Of a stretch of DNA of 64,000 bases, positions 17,081 through 31,200 are shown in pieces. The notes beneath the pieces are model-generated. The model made no database searches and was not told the DNA's origin. It saw only the letters and a list, made by a program, of their open reading frames with translations. Position 1 is the stretch's first letter. Every line of letters begins with the position of its first letter. The stretch lies in NCBI RefSeq assembly GCF_037038585.1, contig NC_092560.1, forward strand, positions 54,968,049 through 55,032,048. Direction: 5' to 3'. The DNA comes from Patagioenas fasciata. Taxonomy: Eukaryota > Chordata > Aves > Columbiformes > Columbidae. A program made the position numbers and the translations under genes.

Positions 17081-19990
17081 TGCCGGAGTTGATACTAGTC
17101 TTCAGGAGATTTACTTAGAAAGTATTTTTCTGTTTAACAACGACTTGGTTCAGTGCTCAAATTTGTTTACTTTCAGTAAAAAAAAAAAATCTTGCTTTGG
17201 GGCTCAAAGAAAAATGTTTGGAGGGTGTGGTGCAACTACACTGTAGGTTGTATTCGTTCACTGTAGAAAAGATAAAACAATAATCGATTGGAGAAAATGT
17301 TAATTCCATGCTCCAAAAGAACAGTGCAGTTGCAGTTCAACAGGCTGATACCCAGTCCCCAAAGGCCTCAGGACCAGCCCATGCAGTGCAGGCGGTTGTG
17401 GGGCTGTGACTACACTGTGTCTGCTGCCACTTCCCATAGGGTCCCCTGGAGACTGCACTACCCTGGAACAGGATACACCCTGAGCCACCTTCAGCTCCAG
17501 GGTTGGTCCTATTCCTCTGTATAGCCAGGTAGCTGCAGCTGCTTGGCTCACTTCTGGTATAATTTTTTTTCTTCAGGATGTTAAATAAAAGTTTTTTATG
17601 TTTCAGTAATGTTCTTGATACCAAGGGAAGGCCAAAGACTTCACACACAGAAACCCAGTCTTGCGAAGGAGGTTGAATATGCCAGTGATGGCACTCCGGC
17701 AGCCCAACGGGCTTTCTTCAGGCTGTGCTGAGCCCTGCTGTTACACAGACAGCTTGGTTCTACCTGAGTCTGGATGTGGCCTATTAGTCTGCTGTTTTGC
17801 CAGAAATTGAATGTACTGGATGTATATTAGTGTTGACGGGTTTGCAGCACGTGCAAGCAGGCATTGCTTTAGCTAAAAGTAAAATGTCCTTGCAATTATA
17901 ATGTTGCCATTGTAAACATACTACTTAGATCTTCAGTAACCAAAGCAGCAGGAAAGCAAGAACTTGCAGTTTGCATGTGCTATTTTTAAGGACTTTTTTT
18001 TTTTTTTTTAGTAAACTTATTTCAATTACTCATAGGAGATAAATGCTTGGATGTGGTGCTGCAGGAACACAAGCTTTGAGCCAGGACATCATATTGCTTC
18101 CATATACAGACAAGCCATTATATAATGACAAGGAAAATATTTTAATACTGTCAAAAAGCAAAATGAACACATCCTCACATCTATATAGAACAAAACATAT
18201 ATCTGTAAAGGAAGATTACTATGCCACATTAATGCTAGTGTTTCATCACATGTTCTAGTCTTATTTCAGTCTATTTCCAGTCTTATTAAGAGTTACAGTA
18301 ATAGCTATAATGAAATAATCCTAATACTAAAACCAACAAAAAAAAATCTATGAAACAGTGCAGCATGTTTGCTTGCAAGTTACCTGGCTGAAGTTCTGGT
18401 CTCTTTAAGTCAATGCTAGATGTCACAGTGACTTTTAAAGTGGTTAAGAGATCAGTTCCTGGTGATGTATCTGCCCTCTATAAAACTGACTCACAGCCGA
18501 GATTGGCCCTTCAGCCAACATCTGGAACAGTCTGAAGTCCTGGTGACCTACAGTGTGTTCGGTCCTGATTGAATGTAGCTTCAGTATGTCCACGTTTAGA
18601 AGTGGATCTGGTGATTCTTTCTGTAATTTATAGGACTACATGTTTTCATAATTTTTCCACCTGACCTCTGAAATCATCTAGGAACATGATGAACTTGATG
18701 GCACCCCAGAATTATGTTGGAGAAGCAGGAGTAACAGGGACCAAATCAGTCTGGGATGCATAAGAAATAATTATTTTGTAGGCATCCCAGTTTTTGGACT
18801 GGGGCAGAGAGCTCCAGGGTAAGCCACCAAATGCTGTTGCAGGGCAGGCAGCAGGAGCAATAAGATCCAGTTTGAAAATCTATACCACCAGGAAACAAAA
18901 TGCAGTCTTGAGATAACAGAGGTATATGTGGTGCAATGCTTTCCAGAATAGAGTAAGGCATGATTCTTTCTTCTTGTCTGAACTAGAGCCCCTGTCACAA
19001 ATGGCCTTATTCTAGCTTCATCTCCTGATGTTTAATGGATGGCAACAAGCAGGGGCTTGTTGCTCCCTCCTGGAGCATCCTCTCAAAATCATGGGTGGGT
19101 GACCTTGAAATAATTACAGAGAGTACTTGGGCCATTACATAGACAAATTCTTTGGCAACTCCACAGGCGTAATGAAATAAAAGTAAATATGTAGGCTTTG
19201 CTATACCTAGCCTATACTGTAAATCTGAAAAATGAACTGAGATGAACTTTTTACTTGGGAGCCTCTTTTGTTCCATTTTCTTGTAATCTTTGTCTAATCC
19301 ATTTATTTCTCTGTTTGCTGGCTTCTGGTAATATTTCCCAAGGGTGAGGAGAATGTCACGAACTAGGTAAGGTATGAAAGAGACACTGATTAGCTGAGAA
19401 CTGTGATGAGGTGTGTTCGGAGGAGAAAAAAAAAAAGGATAGAGTGGAAAAGAGGTAAATGAATAGAGAAGACAAAAAAGGGCCATTTCTATAGACTGAG
19501 ATACAGACAGAGAAGTGGAAACCAAGTAACAGATACTGAAGAAAATAAGATAAAGTAATTCTGTATTATCTCCTTTGGAAAGAGAAATAAAAGTTTAAAA
19601 GTTAGGTTGAAAAGGAAAAATTAAGAATAATAACAGAGTCATTTTCCAATTTCTTTAAAATGTGTGGTGGTTTTTGGTTGTTGCTTTTGTTGCTGTTTTG
19701 TTTGTTTGTTTGTTTTTAAGAAAGTGAAGGGACTGTCTTTCTAAGCCAATGTGGTACATTTTAAACAGAACACAGATTTATTCCCTGGAAATGCAGGATC
19801 AGATCAGTGTCTGGAGGTAAAGTACTCTATTTTGGTACCAGGCTTCCTGTGGTGTAAAACTGTTTGACCCTCATAAATAACAATGCAGAAATGTGAAATA
19901 AATATCTTATGCTTTTTCTATGGATAAACAATGTTTAATCCAGTTCCTTAACTGTATTCCTTAAACACGTGTTCATTAGAGCATAAGCAA
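17081..19990. other. Noncoding sequence upstream of RGS7BP
   Basis: This is AT-rich sequence with no recognised gene. A minus-strand frame of 172 codons at 19007-19525 has no family resemblance, low-complexity stretches and no supporting signals. A G/T-rich run (GTTTGTTTGTTTGTTT) lies near 19.70 kb. Confidence 0.5.
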
Positions 19991-19995
19991 AACAG

Positions 19996-20447
19996 TGCTG
20001 GGTGCGCGGGGGATTCACTCCGCCCAACATGCACACCTTCTAACAATAAGAAGTGTTCTTAAATACAGTAAGGTATTACATATTCACAATAACCCCAGGA
20101 ACGCCTATACATATTCATAACCTTTCCCCCCTTCATATTAAAATGAGTCTCAGATAACCATTTCCATAGTCCCTCCCCTGTTGCGCCTGCGCAGTGTCAC
20201 TTGGTGAATTTGAGGAGGGGTCTTTGGGGGTCTTTGGAAGAAGGCTCCTTCAGCTTTGTCACAGTGAACTTTTTACCTTTGGCTCATTATGTTGAATTGA
20301 CTGGGACCCAAGCTGCCAAGTCGATTGAAACCAGACTGGCGCCCGCTTTTGCTGTAAATCTTCGTTATCTTGTCTCCTCAAGTTTACAGCTAGGTGCAGT
20401 AAAACTTCTTATCTTGGCACTCAATGGGGTTCTGTTTTTCTTAACAT
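19996..20447. mobile_element. Probable solo LTR of an endogenous retrovirus
   Basis: A block unlike its surroundings begins TGCTGGGTGCGCGGGGGATT and has the look of avian ERV LTRs. It has TATTACATATTC and CATATTAAAATGAG AT boxes, a C-rich tract (CCTTTCCCCCCTT), then TTGCGCCTGCGCAGTG and a repeated GTCTTTGG. It could end at CTTAACA near 20447. Repeated CTTAAAATGTTAGTTC motifs continue to about 20.56 kb, so the element may be longer. No internal retroviral genes are present. I could not find a convincing target-site duplication, so edges and orientation remain uncertain. Confidence 0.5.
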
Positions 20448-23400
20448 AAGTTTACATAAAGCTCTAAACTAAGCATTTATTGTGTGGCTAAGCCTTAAAA
20501 TGTTAGTTCGTTAGTAGGCACCCATTATATGTTTAGTTAACCCTTAAAATGTTAGTTCCCTCTGTCAATATAACTTCATAAACAAGTTTCATAACTTTTT
20601 TACATAGAACTTAACCACCTTCCTTTTTTCCAGGTTCAGAGCCCGTGCCTCATTTGGTTATATCTGTAAACATTAAACATTTCAGCAGGAATCACAACTG
20701 CATTTCTCACAAATGCATTTGAGAATCACATCTTCAATGGTCATTTCTTTTTTATTAATAATTTTCTACAGGCTGGGAAGTCAGGGAAAGGAGTGCTACA
20801 TGAGGCACTATTCTGGCCTGATCCAATAAACAAGTCTTTTATGTATCCAAGGTGTTAGCCTTCCTGACTAGAGATCCTCTGGCAATAGCTCCCTGCACCC
20901 CATCTCCACAGACTCAAGTCAAATCATTGCATGGCAAAAATTGCACATTAGTATATTTTAGTGTCTATTTGTCTAATACCAAGATATAGAAGAATATTAT
21001 ATTTAATCTCCTTGGAAGTCAACACAGCATTTTTGTCCCTAAATACAGTAACTATATTTTTTTTTTAAATGTCTGAAAAGAATTTATGTAGATACCCCTC
21101 AAAGCAAACAAAGGCACCCCATTCTGTGACATTTATAGTCACAGTTCGACAAATACTAGCAATATATTATATGAGGTTGTAAAGACACTCTTCTAAGTTC
21201 TGTTGTGTCAGTCTCAACAATTTCCAAGTTTACTTGGGAAACTAATGTCTATGGAATGTATTAGCCATGGAGATGCTGAGGAAAAGGCTTATCTTGCTTG
21301 CAGACTCTGAAAGTTAAAAAAACCACAGTCATTCATGAGTCTGTCTGTAACTGTCAGCCCAATATATGCATTTTGCTCCTGGATATGAGTGCATGAAACA
21401 ACATGCTTAAGCTAGCAAAAACGTCAAAGTGGTTTAGTTTGCTTTACTTCCCTGTAAGTGTCACAAATGACTCCTTGTGACACTTATATCATGCCCTGAG
21501 GATGCCAGAGATTATTGTGGTGAGATTTTTGGCACTTAAGAACTATTGCAATCCTTAAATCAGAGGTTGAAACAAATTCTGCATCAGATAATCAAATGTA
21601 TGTTCCCACCTTCTCGGTTTCCTTTACACATGTATTTACTTGTGTAATTCCAACATTAATTTGTATGGAAATACCTGTGGGAGCACTCAGGTAGCTACAC
21701 AACTGTTTCAAATTTATGCAGATTTGCCCAATGCAATGTAGGATTTAATGACAAGGAAATCTAAGAAAATGTCCCATACAACCAGATCTTTTTTGTTTTC
21801 ACCTCTATGAGTATATTTTTTTTTAAATATGACATCATTACTAAAATAATGCTAATGCCACCAGTACTTCTGTTATTATGAGAAAAAAAAAAACAAATGC
21901 CTACTTAAAAAATAAACATTAGCATAACAAATCTTCAAACTAGAGAAATTAAGAATTGTTTCAGAAAAGAACAAGGCTAACATCAGTTTCCCATTATGAC
22001 AGTATCAGTAGAATAATTTACCTTAAGCTGTAGTGTAGTCAGCAGAATACAGAATGATTGCAATAAATTAATATAAATTTGCTTTAGTGTTATTTTTTAT
22101 GTTAGAAAATCTGCCATAAAACCAAAGCCACACAATGAACGGAAGATCAAAAAGACCACTGATAAATTTTCCTGGACAGGTATATTAAAAAAGACAAGAA
22201 AAATTATCTTTATGGTCATAAAACATGAAGCCCCAAATAATTTAAAAATATTTATAAGAACTAAGAATTAAAAGTTAAGTTTTATTACATTATTTAAATT
22301 CCTTATGGATAAGAAGTTCTATGATATATTTCATAAATTACTGGGTAGTGAAATATTAGAAAGAAGACTTACACAAATAATTTGGTACATTATTTATGGA
22401 ATGGTGAAGATTAAATTGTTAAAGCAAAACATCATTATTGATAAAAGTAGAATAGGAACAGCTATAGAGAAGAAAACACTATGGATTTGTGAGGAGATGT
22501 AAGACACAGGAGTGAGAGAATACCTCTCTAGCCAAATGGATATTTAAGAAATTAATTTCTATAGTTTATCAGCACTTTGCTTGTTAGAAAATGCAATATT
22601 TGGCATATAGTAGATTGGAGACTGCTTGATGGACGTATAGGAGAAATATGTGGGGATTGTGTTTTTTATTAAATGTATAAATTGCAGTCCTATGTGTATT
22701 CAGAGAACATATACTTAATTACAAAAACCAAGTATAATCTTTTGAGAATCTGAGATAACACATAAATACTGAAAGCAAATAAAATTCATCGCCCTTACTT
22801 CTACAGGGAAAATGCCTGGACCAATGCAGAGACCCTCCACTACATCTTCAGGAATGTTTTAAAAAGTCATATGCTTTATAGAAGTTGAATAGATGACAAA
22901 ATTCGTAGTCATTATCATGTCCATGGTTGTTCTGTAGACCCATGGGTGTACTAGAAATAAAAGTCCTATAGAACATTTCTGGTTTAGTCAGCATGAGAAA
23001 TGGTTTATCACCGTGTCTGCACTGCGTTCCAGTCACACGGTTTGGGTGCTCGGATATGGAATAGCAAGCAGCATGAACTGTACCAACGAGAGGAATCTTG
23101 CTCGTAGGTTCATGTATACATTTTCAGTGAAAGATCATTTTTATATTTTGGCTGTTCTCTTTCAAGATTCTAAAAAGCAAAGGTCTGATAACATTTCAAG
23201 AAGGGCAAATATTTTTGGATTTCAAAGTAAGTCAAGGATAGTAAAATTGCACTACTGCATCTAATGTAAACACAGTACAAGGATTATGCTGTTATAAGGA
23301 ACTATCCAAATATAACCCTCAGAGCAGGTGACCTAATGCAAATCCAGAAACTAAATCAGACTGGACATGCAGGCTTAGTCAGTTTGACACAATTCTGTTT

Positions 23401-24935
23401 GTTTCATAAGAAGATGAGCATACAACTCAAAATTGGTGAACTCACTGGAAGCAGCAGTACTCTGAAACCTCTTCTGTTTGCCATCTGAATTTGGCCTTTG
23501 TGGAAATGCCTTTACTGGCTACTTTTTATTATATCTCCACTCTTCTGCCTGTCCTGATAACTATTCACTGGCTTCATGTTTGAAGGTGACATTGTCACCC
23601 TACAAAGGAAACACTGACTTCAGTTTCAGTTATTCTGTTGCTGCACATTTCTGTTAAATGTTGGGAAGAGATACAGCATTGATTTTTAAAAAAATATCAT
23701 CACTTTGGAATCAATGTTTTATTGAAATGAACAGAAATGCATCACATCCTCTTTAGAGCTATCATCTGGACCTTGCATGTTCAATACATTTTCACATTTG
23801 AAAGATTATCTTAATAACCGCATTTTCATGATTTCTTTAAATGAAATCTTAATCACACAGAAAATTATGTGGTTTCCGTGTAAGTGTCATTAGAGCACAC
23901 CAAAAACAATGACTTAATCTACTTTTGGTATGTGGCAAGTGCAGCACAGTTCATTTTTACGTGGAGATGCAGTGTGGGTTGAATAAAGTGATCAGTGGTT
24001 TCAGAGGAGAAACATGAGCTCTTACTCTGCCCTACAAGCTTTTTAGCCTTGCTGCTCTGAATAACTGCACTGAAATCAAACTGTCCTTAACAGTAGCATA
24101 TACTGCCATGTGCCTCTGTTGTACTTGTCCTTAATCAGTTATCAGTCTGCTTTCACCAAGCTCATTAACCTACTAAATTCACTTTTTTATTCTTTTCCTT
24201 TTTTTTTTTAAAAAAAAAAAAAAGGTATAATTTTCAACTCAAACAAATCAAACCAAACCTGTAATTGTCCTTGATTAATGCTGTGCATTTCTGAGAATCT
24301 GGCTCTGCATATGTGACATACAAGGACAGCAATGCAGATCTTCTTTTTTTTTCTTCTTTCCTGGCCTTTAGATATCACATTATCATTTTAAAAGTCTAGA
24401 AAAGGATTGAGAATGATGATGCTGCCTGATGTTATTCCAAGGGTATTCACTGGAAGCACTAAGGCTTTTAAAGAAAACTAGAACTGAATGAACTAGGGAA
24501 TTGAAGAATGTGAAATACGGAATATGAAAACCAGCAAAAACAAAACAAAACATACTATTACCCATATGAAAGCAAATTAAAGATTTTTTTTTTCCCCTTG
24601 GTATTTTAGAATTGTAGGATGGTGACTTCTCAGAAGACACTATGCAGGATTTCCAGTTTTGTCATTTTGTTATATGCACAATACTGTAAAATGTAGTTGA
24701 GTTGAAAATTGCTTTGATATTCTCTCTTTATCCGTGCAGAGAGTTTGGTAAGCCTTATTGTGGTGTGGTTTTGCTGTTTTGCTGCTGTAGCATTGCAGTT
24801 TTACCTTGTTGCATGGTTATTGAGGCAGTGGAGAGATTCATAAATAAGAGAAGTGGCCTTTTGCATGTGGTGGCAGCTGCATTACTTAGAACCTGAGAAA
24901 CATCAGGATGAAGGCACTGGCTGGCAACTTCCATC
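20448..24935. other. AT-rich noncoding sequence
   Basis: No gene or well-supported element was recognised. Two small structures stand out: a 12-bp-arm inverted repeat at 21455-21486 and an 11-T/14-A block flanked by CC and GG at 24197-24225. Confidence 0.5.
21455..21486. repeat. Short perfect inverted repeat
   Basis: TAAGTGTCACAA and its exact reverse complement TTGTGACACTTA flank an 8-bp spacer, ATGACTCC. The structure could be a dimeric transcription factor site or an RNA hairpin, or it could be chance. Confidence 0.6.
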
Positions 24936-25282
24936 TCCTTCCTTCCTTCCTTCCTTCCTTCCTTCCTTCCTTCCTTCCTTCCTTCCTTCCTTCCTTCCTT
25001 CCTTCCTTCCTTCCTTCCTTCCTTCCTTCCTTCCTTCCTTCCTTCCTTCCTTCCTTCCTTCCTTCCTTCCTTCCTTCCTTCCTTCCTTCCTTCCTTCCTC
25101 CCTCCCTCCCTCCCTCCCTCCCTCCCTCCCTCCCTCCCTCCCTCCCTCCCTTCCTTCCTTCCTTCCTTCCTTCCTTCCTTCCTTCCTTCCTTCCTTCCTT
25201 CCTTCCTTCCTTCCTTCCTTCCTTCCTTCCTTCCTTCCTTCCTTCCTTCCTTCCTTCCTTCCTTCCTTCCTTCCTTCCTTCC
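24936..25282. repeat. TTCC/CCCT/TTCC microsatellite tract
   Basis: About 346 bp of uninterrupted polypyrimidine is organised as a TTCC tetranucleotide block (about 160 bp), a CCCT block (about 52 bp, 25099-25151) and a second TTCC block (about 130 bp). The transitions are clean with almost no point interruptions, which suggests recent expansion. All open frames here (repeating LPSF or KEGR) are artefacts of the repeat. Such mirror-symmetric polypurine/polypyrimidine DNA can form triplex (H-DNA), and the assembled length may be unreliable. Confidence 0.98.
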
Positions 25283-28200
25283 GCTTTGCAGATGGTAGAA
25301 AGAAGAACCATTTCTAATAGTTCTTACTTAGGTTTGCATGATAGTGAAATAAATAGTGTTGTCAGAGTCAAAAAATAATGAAACACAGTCAGGAATTCTG
25401 ATAAGGGAAAGTTTAGGGAGACATATGCAGCAAGACCAATGTTTCTGACAATGTATTTCAGAGGCCAAAAAAAAGCAAAGCAGCTTCAGTTTTCATGTGT
25501 CTTACTTAGATTATGAAAAGGATATAGCATGTGGGAGGACCTGCAGAGATTTGGAAAGATACAGCACATCCTTGTCTTGAAATATGCTTTTAAAATCCTG
25601 CACGAGGTAGTTGTGCTGCCAGAAAAAAGCTAAAGATCTGAGAATTTATGACTACTCTCCTAAAAATACAGAACTGCATTACTGTTTAAAGGCAAATAAA
25701 TAAGTGCTTGGTTTCAATGTTATTTCATGAATTTGCATTTTTGTTCTTGCCTTTTCTTTCCTTTTTTTTTTTCCCTGTTCTTTTTAACTTTGTCCTGTTG
25801 CTTCTTTGCTTTAATATCTTCACAGTTTATGCCATATGTTTTTTCAATTGGCCTGTTTTCATCTTCTGTTTGTTCTTCTAGTCTCATATTGTCCTTCTAC
25901 TCTATATTTTGTCCTTATTTTCTCCGTTTCATTTCCCACTCATTTCTCTGTTGTCCACATTCCCATCTGTTCTTTCTGCTTGATCAAAGAACAGTTTTGT
26001 GTTCCACTCTTCTAAATGACAACTGGAAATATAGTTTTGACATTAGTGTGTCAGATCTCCAAATATGAGCAAAATTTAAAACATACCCTGCATAAGCTAA
26101 AACTCATGATAAGAGAGGAAGATTTATTACACAAATGAGCTTTAAAAACTACATAAAATCATATGTAGACATAGACTAGACTACGTGATAGATTTACATG
26201 GACAGATCCCTAGTCCTGCGTTTGTTCACTATGAGTAACCACAGGGGACTGGAGAAATCCTATGCAATATATGCTACATATATAGAGAGTGCATTTATAT
26301 AGATACTATGGATTAATATCCGCTTAAGTACTATTTATTTCCCTTCTCTCTGGGGAATGCTAAAGCTGAGAGAGGACAAAACTCAGGGAAGAGAATATTT
26401 AAGATACTGCACTTTGGTAGAAGTTACCCAACATACAACTGTAAGACCGGGGTAGGTAAAACCCTGCAGAACAGATCTAAGCTTTTTCATTGAGTTGAAG
26501 ATGAAGCTATTACTAAGAAAAATCCCTATCATACCAGGAGGCAGAATTAGTGTTACAGCTAGCAAGATACATTAAATAATAATTCCACTTAGTATTTACT
26601 CAGTCTTGGCTTTACCAGTTGGAGTACCCTATCCAGTCTGGCACTTTGCACTTCAAGCAAGCAGTGGGCCACTTACAGAGAACGGGGAGGGAGAAAAAAT
26701 TATAAGGTGGCCTAAAAAACATTAACTCTTTACAGATTAAAAGTACTGGAAGTAGATGACTGAGGTAAACCAGCAGTTCTCAAGTACATGAACTACTATA
26801 GCAGAAGGAAAGGAATAATTTTTCTTTTTTTTTTTTCTGGAATCATAGAAACATATAATAAATTTCAGCAAGAGTACTCAGGTTAGATTGAAATTCTTTA
26901 TAATGTTAAGGATAGTGGTGTGTGGGATTAGTTTTCCACAGGAGAATTTAGCTGAATGTTTTATAGAAAAGTATAGGCAATCTTCTGCCAAAAATCATGC
27001 ACGTGTTGTTAATCACCCCTTGGGAGGGAAATCAGATTATACACTCTTCAAGGTCCTTTTCAACTCTATTCTTCTGTGACTTTTTTGAACTATAAAAATG
27101 TCATGTCAGCTTCATAAGAACTATTAACTTTAAAGTATTCCTATAGGAGGTAAAAATTTCTTCTTTTGCAGCCTTCCCCGGTCTTGTCATATCACGGACA
27201 TTTATTTGTCAATTCATGAGGCAGATACTTTCTTCCACTGCAGTTACCACTACTTCAGTATCTTTTCCACTTTTCAAACTCAGTGCTGCTGGAAGCAACA
27301 TTTTTTCACATTCGGTTGCTGGAAATGCTCTTTCCAACAGAGCACTAGGGAACTGATTTAATGACAGCAGTGTCAGTGCTGTTAAATATTCCAGAAATTT
27401 GTACAGCTTTTAAATGTAAGAGTAACGAAGAAGTGGAGAAGAAATGAAGAATAAGAAAAGGAAAAACATATGCTAACATGAAGAAATGGGGGGGAGGGGG
27501 TGGAAAGCTGAACAGCAACAGAGAATGCTTGTTAATGATGAAATAAAGCAAAATGGAAAGCAGTAAAAGAGCAGTTATTTATGACTGATGGTCACAATGA
27601 GACAATTCAAGTCAGTGGGACACAGAAAAAGAGCAAGTCCACATTTTGCCTGTAGCCTTTTCCTGTTTCTCCCTCCCTTTTTATTCAGAAAATACCTGCT
27701 ATTGTAATTTGAAAAAGAACAAGGTGTTCTAAGCATTTTTTTCTGTTTTAATTGTAAATATTTTCAGTTAGTTTGAGGAAATGTCACGTATAAAAAGTTG
27801 GATTCCCTGAGTCCACTTATTTAGTAGAGACTGCCTAAATCCATCAGCTTTATGTGTAGCAAAAAAAAAGGAAAACGTGATTCCAGTGTTAAATGTGCTG
27901 TTCATTTGTGATCTTTCGTAAATAAATCTAAGGTAAGCTGAATTTCGTAATACCCATAGTTTGCTAGTTTATTCCCCGCTGTGTGTGGTCATCTGCTGAT
28001 TTTTGATTATAAGTTGTCCCAGGCAGGACCTTGTGTTCTTACCTTTAATGCAGCCTTTGGTCATTGCATTGTCAACGCAGCCAAAATTCTTGATGTGACG
28101 GGTAGAAATACAGTGTCTCGATCCTGTGGCAGAAGCAGTGTTCTGCAAGCCTCAGCACAGCTCTTGTCACAGCAGGACAAGCTCACAATTTGTATAATGA

Positions 28201-31200
28201 CAGCATCTTTGTGGCTCTTCCAGTCCCTGTTAGAGATGTACCACAGTATGTCTGTGCTCTGCAGAGCCCAGCCTCATAGGATGTGTAGCGTGTAGGGCAT
28301 CACTTTTGTAGGCTCTTCCCCCAAGCCCCTGTCTACCAGCAAAATATCCTCTTCAGGAATGAATGAGAAGTCAAAGTTTTCCACTAAGACTACAGAAATA
28401 AAAGGAAACTCTAATCCCAGTGGTATGTGGGCATAATATAAAACCACCAGTCAATAGTAACTTACTGAAAAAACAGCTCAGTTCTAATCTAAATGCAACT
28501 TGTAGCAACTGTGGCATCATTACTTTAGAGGAGAACTAAATCTAAGACCATTTAAGTCTATGCAAGATTTTTGGTTTGTCCTACAATCTGGTTCAAAATG
28601 AACAGGCAAACCATACAAAGTGTGCCTTTGTAAAGAAATACTGTTTAATAAACAGAGAAATTGGCTCTTAGTTGAAACAGACTTTTCTTTTGATGTGGGC
28701 AGCAAGTGTTCAGACTCTCAAATGGGATTGTGACAAATAGTTTCAGAAAAACAAAACTGGTTACTGAAAATAGCAGAGTGGTAACCCAGGAAATCATGAA
28801 ACACAAGCTAGTTTGTTTGGCAGCTACCCATATAAGTAAGGCAAAGGTCCTTAAGGGTTGCTACACTAGCACAAGGCTTTGAATGAGCCAGAAAGGGAAA
28901 GCAAAAATATGTGAAGTAGATGATACTTTATGTTTTGTTTTGTTTTTTTCTTTGTGTTTACAAATATATCTGTCCTTTCATCCACAATTTTTGTTGGGTG
29001 TAAGGATGAGGTCAGCTAGCCTTTTTTCAGTCCTTATTGTTTTTGATTACTCTTTTGCAAAGCTTCAAGGCTAGTTAATTTTTAGGAAGTAAATTTAATT
29101 CCTTATAATCAAATTTTGTTTTCTGCTCTTGTGTTACACAAACTCCAAAACAAGAATGTACACAGCATGAGACCTGAAAAGATAGTATGTTTCAAAGAAC
29201 AGTACCGTAACTGGTTCTATCCATAAAAATCTTTATATATATGTAGTAAGAGACAGTTCCACATTAGATGGTCTTTCTGCTTGTGCTAGTATAGTTTCAA
29301 GTTTAATAAATACATGGGATTTTGCCTTTAGCAATTAAATTCTCTGCAGAAGAATCTTAGCATACAGAACCCTCTAGTATAATTCATTGAACAGGGACAT
29401 TTTCAGGGACTGCACCAGTAGCAGGTCCAGGAATTGAACTGAAAGCTCATTTAGTGCTGCCTTTATGTAGGATTCTGTAACATAAACAGATTTGAGAACA
29501 CTGTGGCCAGTATTTCTTACACCTATTGTTGGATTATTTAATGCTTTTTGTAAACTACTGAGATTTTTTTTTCTCTCCTCCGTATTATTTCATGTTCAAT
29601 ACAGAAAATAACATCCTACTAAGCTGAGAGGCTTTTTTTCACCTCAACTACCTGGCTGGGCATTAAATATAAACTTTTTTTCTTGAGACTTCATAAAAAT
29701 TGCACTCATAAGGATGATTTATGACTATTTCAACTTTGGTAACTTGTGAATTGAAATAGATGCAGAAAAGTGTCCCTTACATTTGTGTCTGTCTAAAATA
29801 CCTGCAAAAATAAAGTAAATTTATCCAGCTTTTTTTTTTTTTTTTTTTGCTATAAAGGACAGATGGACTAAGTCTCCTATCGAGTGTATTTTAAGGACAA
29901 GGTGAAGTGTATGTTTCCTTAATCTCTAGCTCATGTTAAAAGATACATGACAGAGGCACTTGGCTAAAGTTCAGTAATTTTTATTAACTTAAAAAATATA
30001 TTTTCTGAACTTTTTTTTAGGAAACCATAAATTTGATTTTGACATTGGAAATTCTGAAGAATATGTAAAACAAATGCAGTTTTCCAGGTTTCCTCTGCAA
30101 TGTATATGACATACTTTGGAACTGTTGGGTCACAGCACAGTCAAAAAATAGTTAAATGGAATAGTATAAACATTGGGTCAACAGGCTAGATACCTTCACT
30201 ACTATAAACAAATTCACAGAAACTATATATAGATTATATCAAAGCAGTTAATATCTGCAAAACTTGAAGCAGAAGGAGCAGAATTTGTCAGAGTTTATGA
30301 CACAAATGAAATGTCAGACTTGCACAGAGTATCCATGGAGCAGATCTGATGCAAGCTGGCTGTGACAACGATTATGAAATTAAAAAAAAAAAAAAAAGAG
30401 TAATGGAACATGCATTATGGAAGAAGTCTGATTTTATAAATTTCTAAAAAAAAATAATCATCAAAACCAACAAACAACAAAATAAACAAACTTCGGTTCA
30501 TCCTTTCAGTATAATTTTCATAGAACTAACATTCTGGGAAATCCAGAAGAAATATTTATGTATAAAATCAGTGATCAGAACCTTCAGGTAGATGTGATTT
30601 TCTTAATGATCTATTTAAAAAATAAACAACTAAGAAAAATTCGGTTAAAATTTATTGAAAAACAACAACTGTTTTCAGTGGGCATATCAGTAATATTGGA
30701 CCAGGAAGCATGTCCATATTCCTGGATGTAGAGATTTACCATGGCTGCATCCTGACTCTGTACCTGAGCGTCAGTTTGGGGGGTAGGATGCTGTAAGTGC
30801 TCTTTGTCCTGTACTCTATATTATTCTAGATTCAATTAACTATACTGTGTTTACTTTGCAGCCATAGGATTTTCCTGGTTTTGTAAATACAGTTTAGAAT
30901 CATTTTAAATAGGAATTTGTGAATTCCTTCTATCTTGAAATGAGATCCCTGTTTCTTCCTGATTTCAGTAAACTTAGACCACAAAGGAAAGTGGCCTATT
31001 TTTTTTTATTGTTTCAATTTAATATTTAATGGAAGATTACTCTGGTGCATCCATAAGTTGATTACTATTGAAAGACATCACCTTATCAAACTTAGTTTTA
31101 AGCTCACCTATGAAAATGGCATTTAGAAATCTTGTACTTTATCCAGTTTGATCCTAAAATATGACTGTATCTGCAGAACATAGAAAAACTCATAGTAAAA

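Noticed and set aside
19007..19525. 172-codon minus-strand frame
   Set aside because: There is no recognisable domain, and no promoter, splice or polyadenylation context; its length is compatible with chance.
24853..25378. Open frames reading LPSFLPSF or KEGRKEGR
   Set aside because: These are translations of the TTCC/CCCT microsatellite in different frames.
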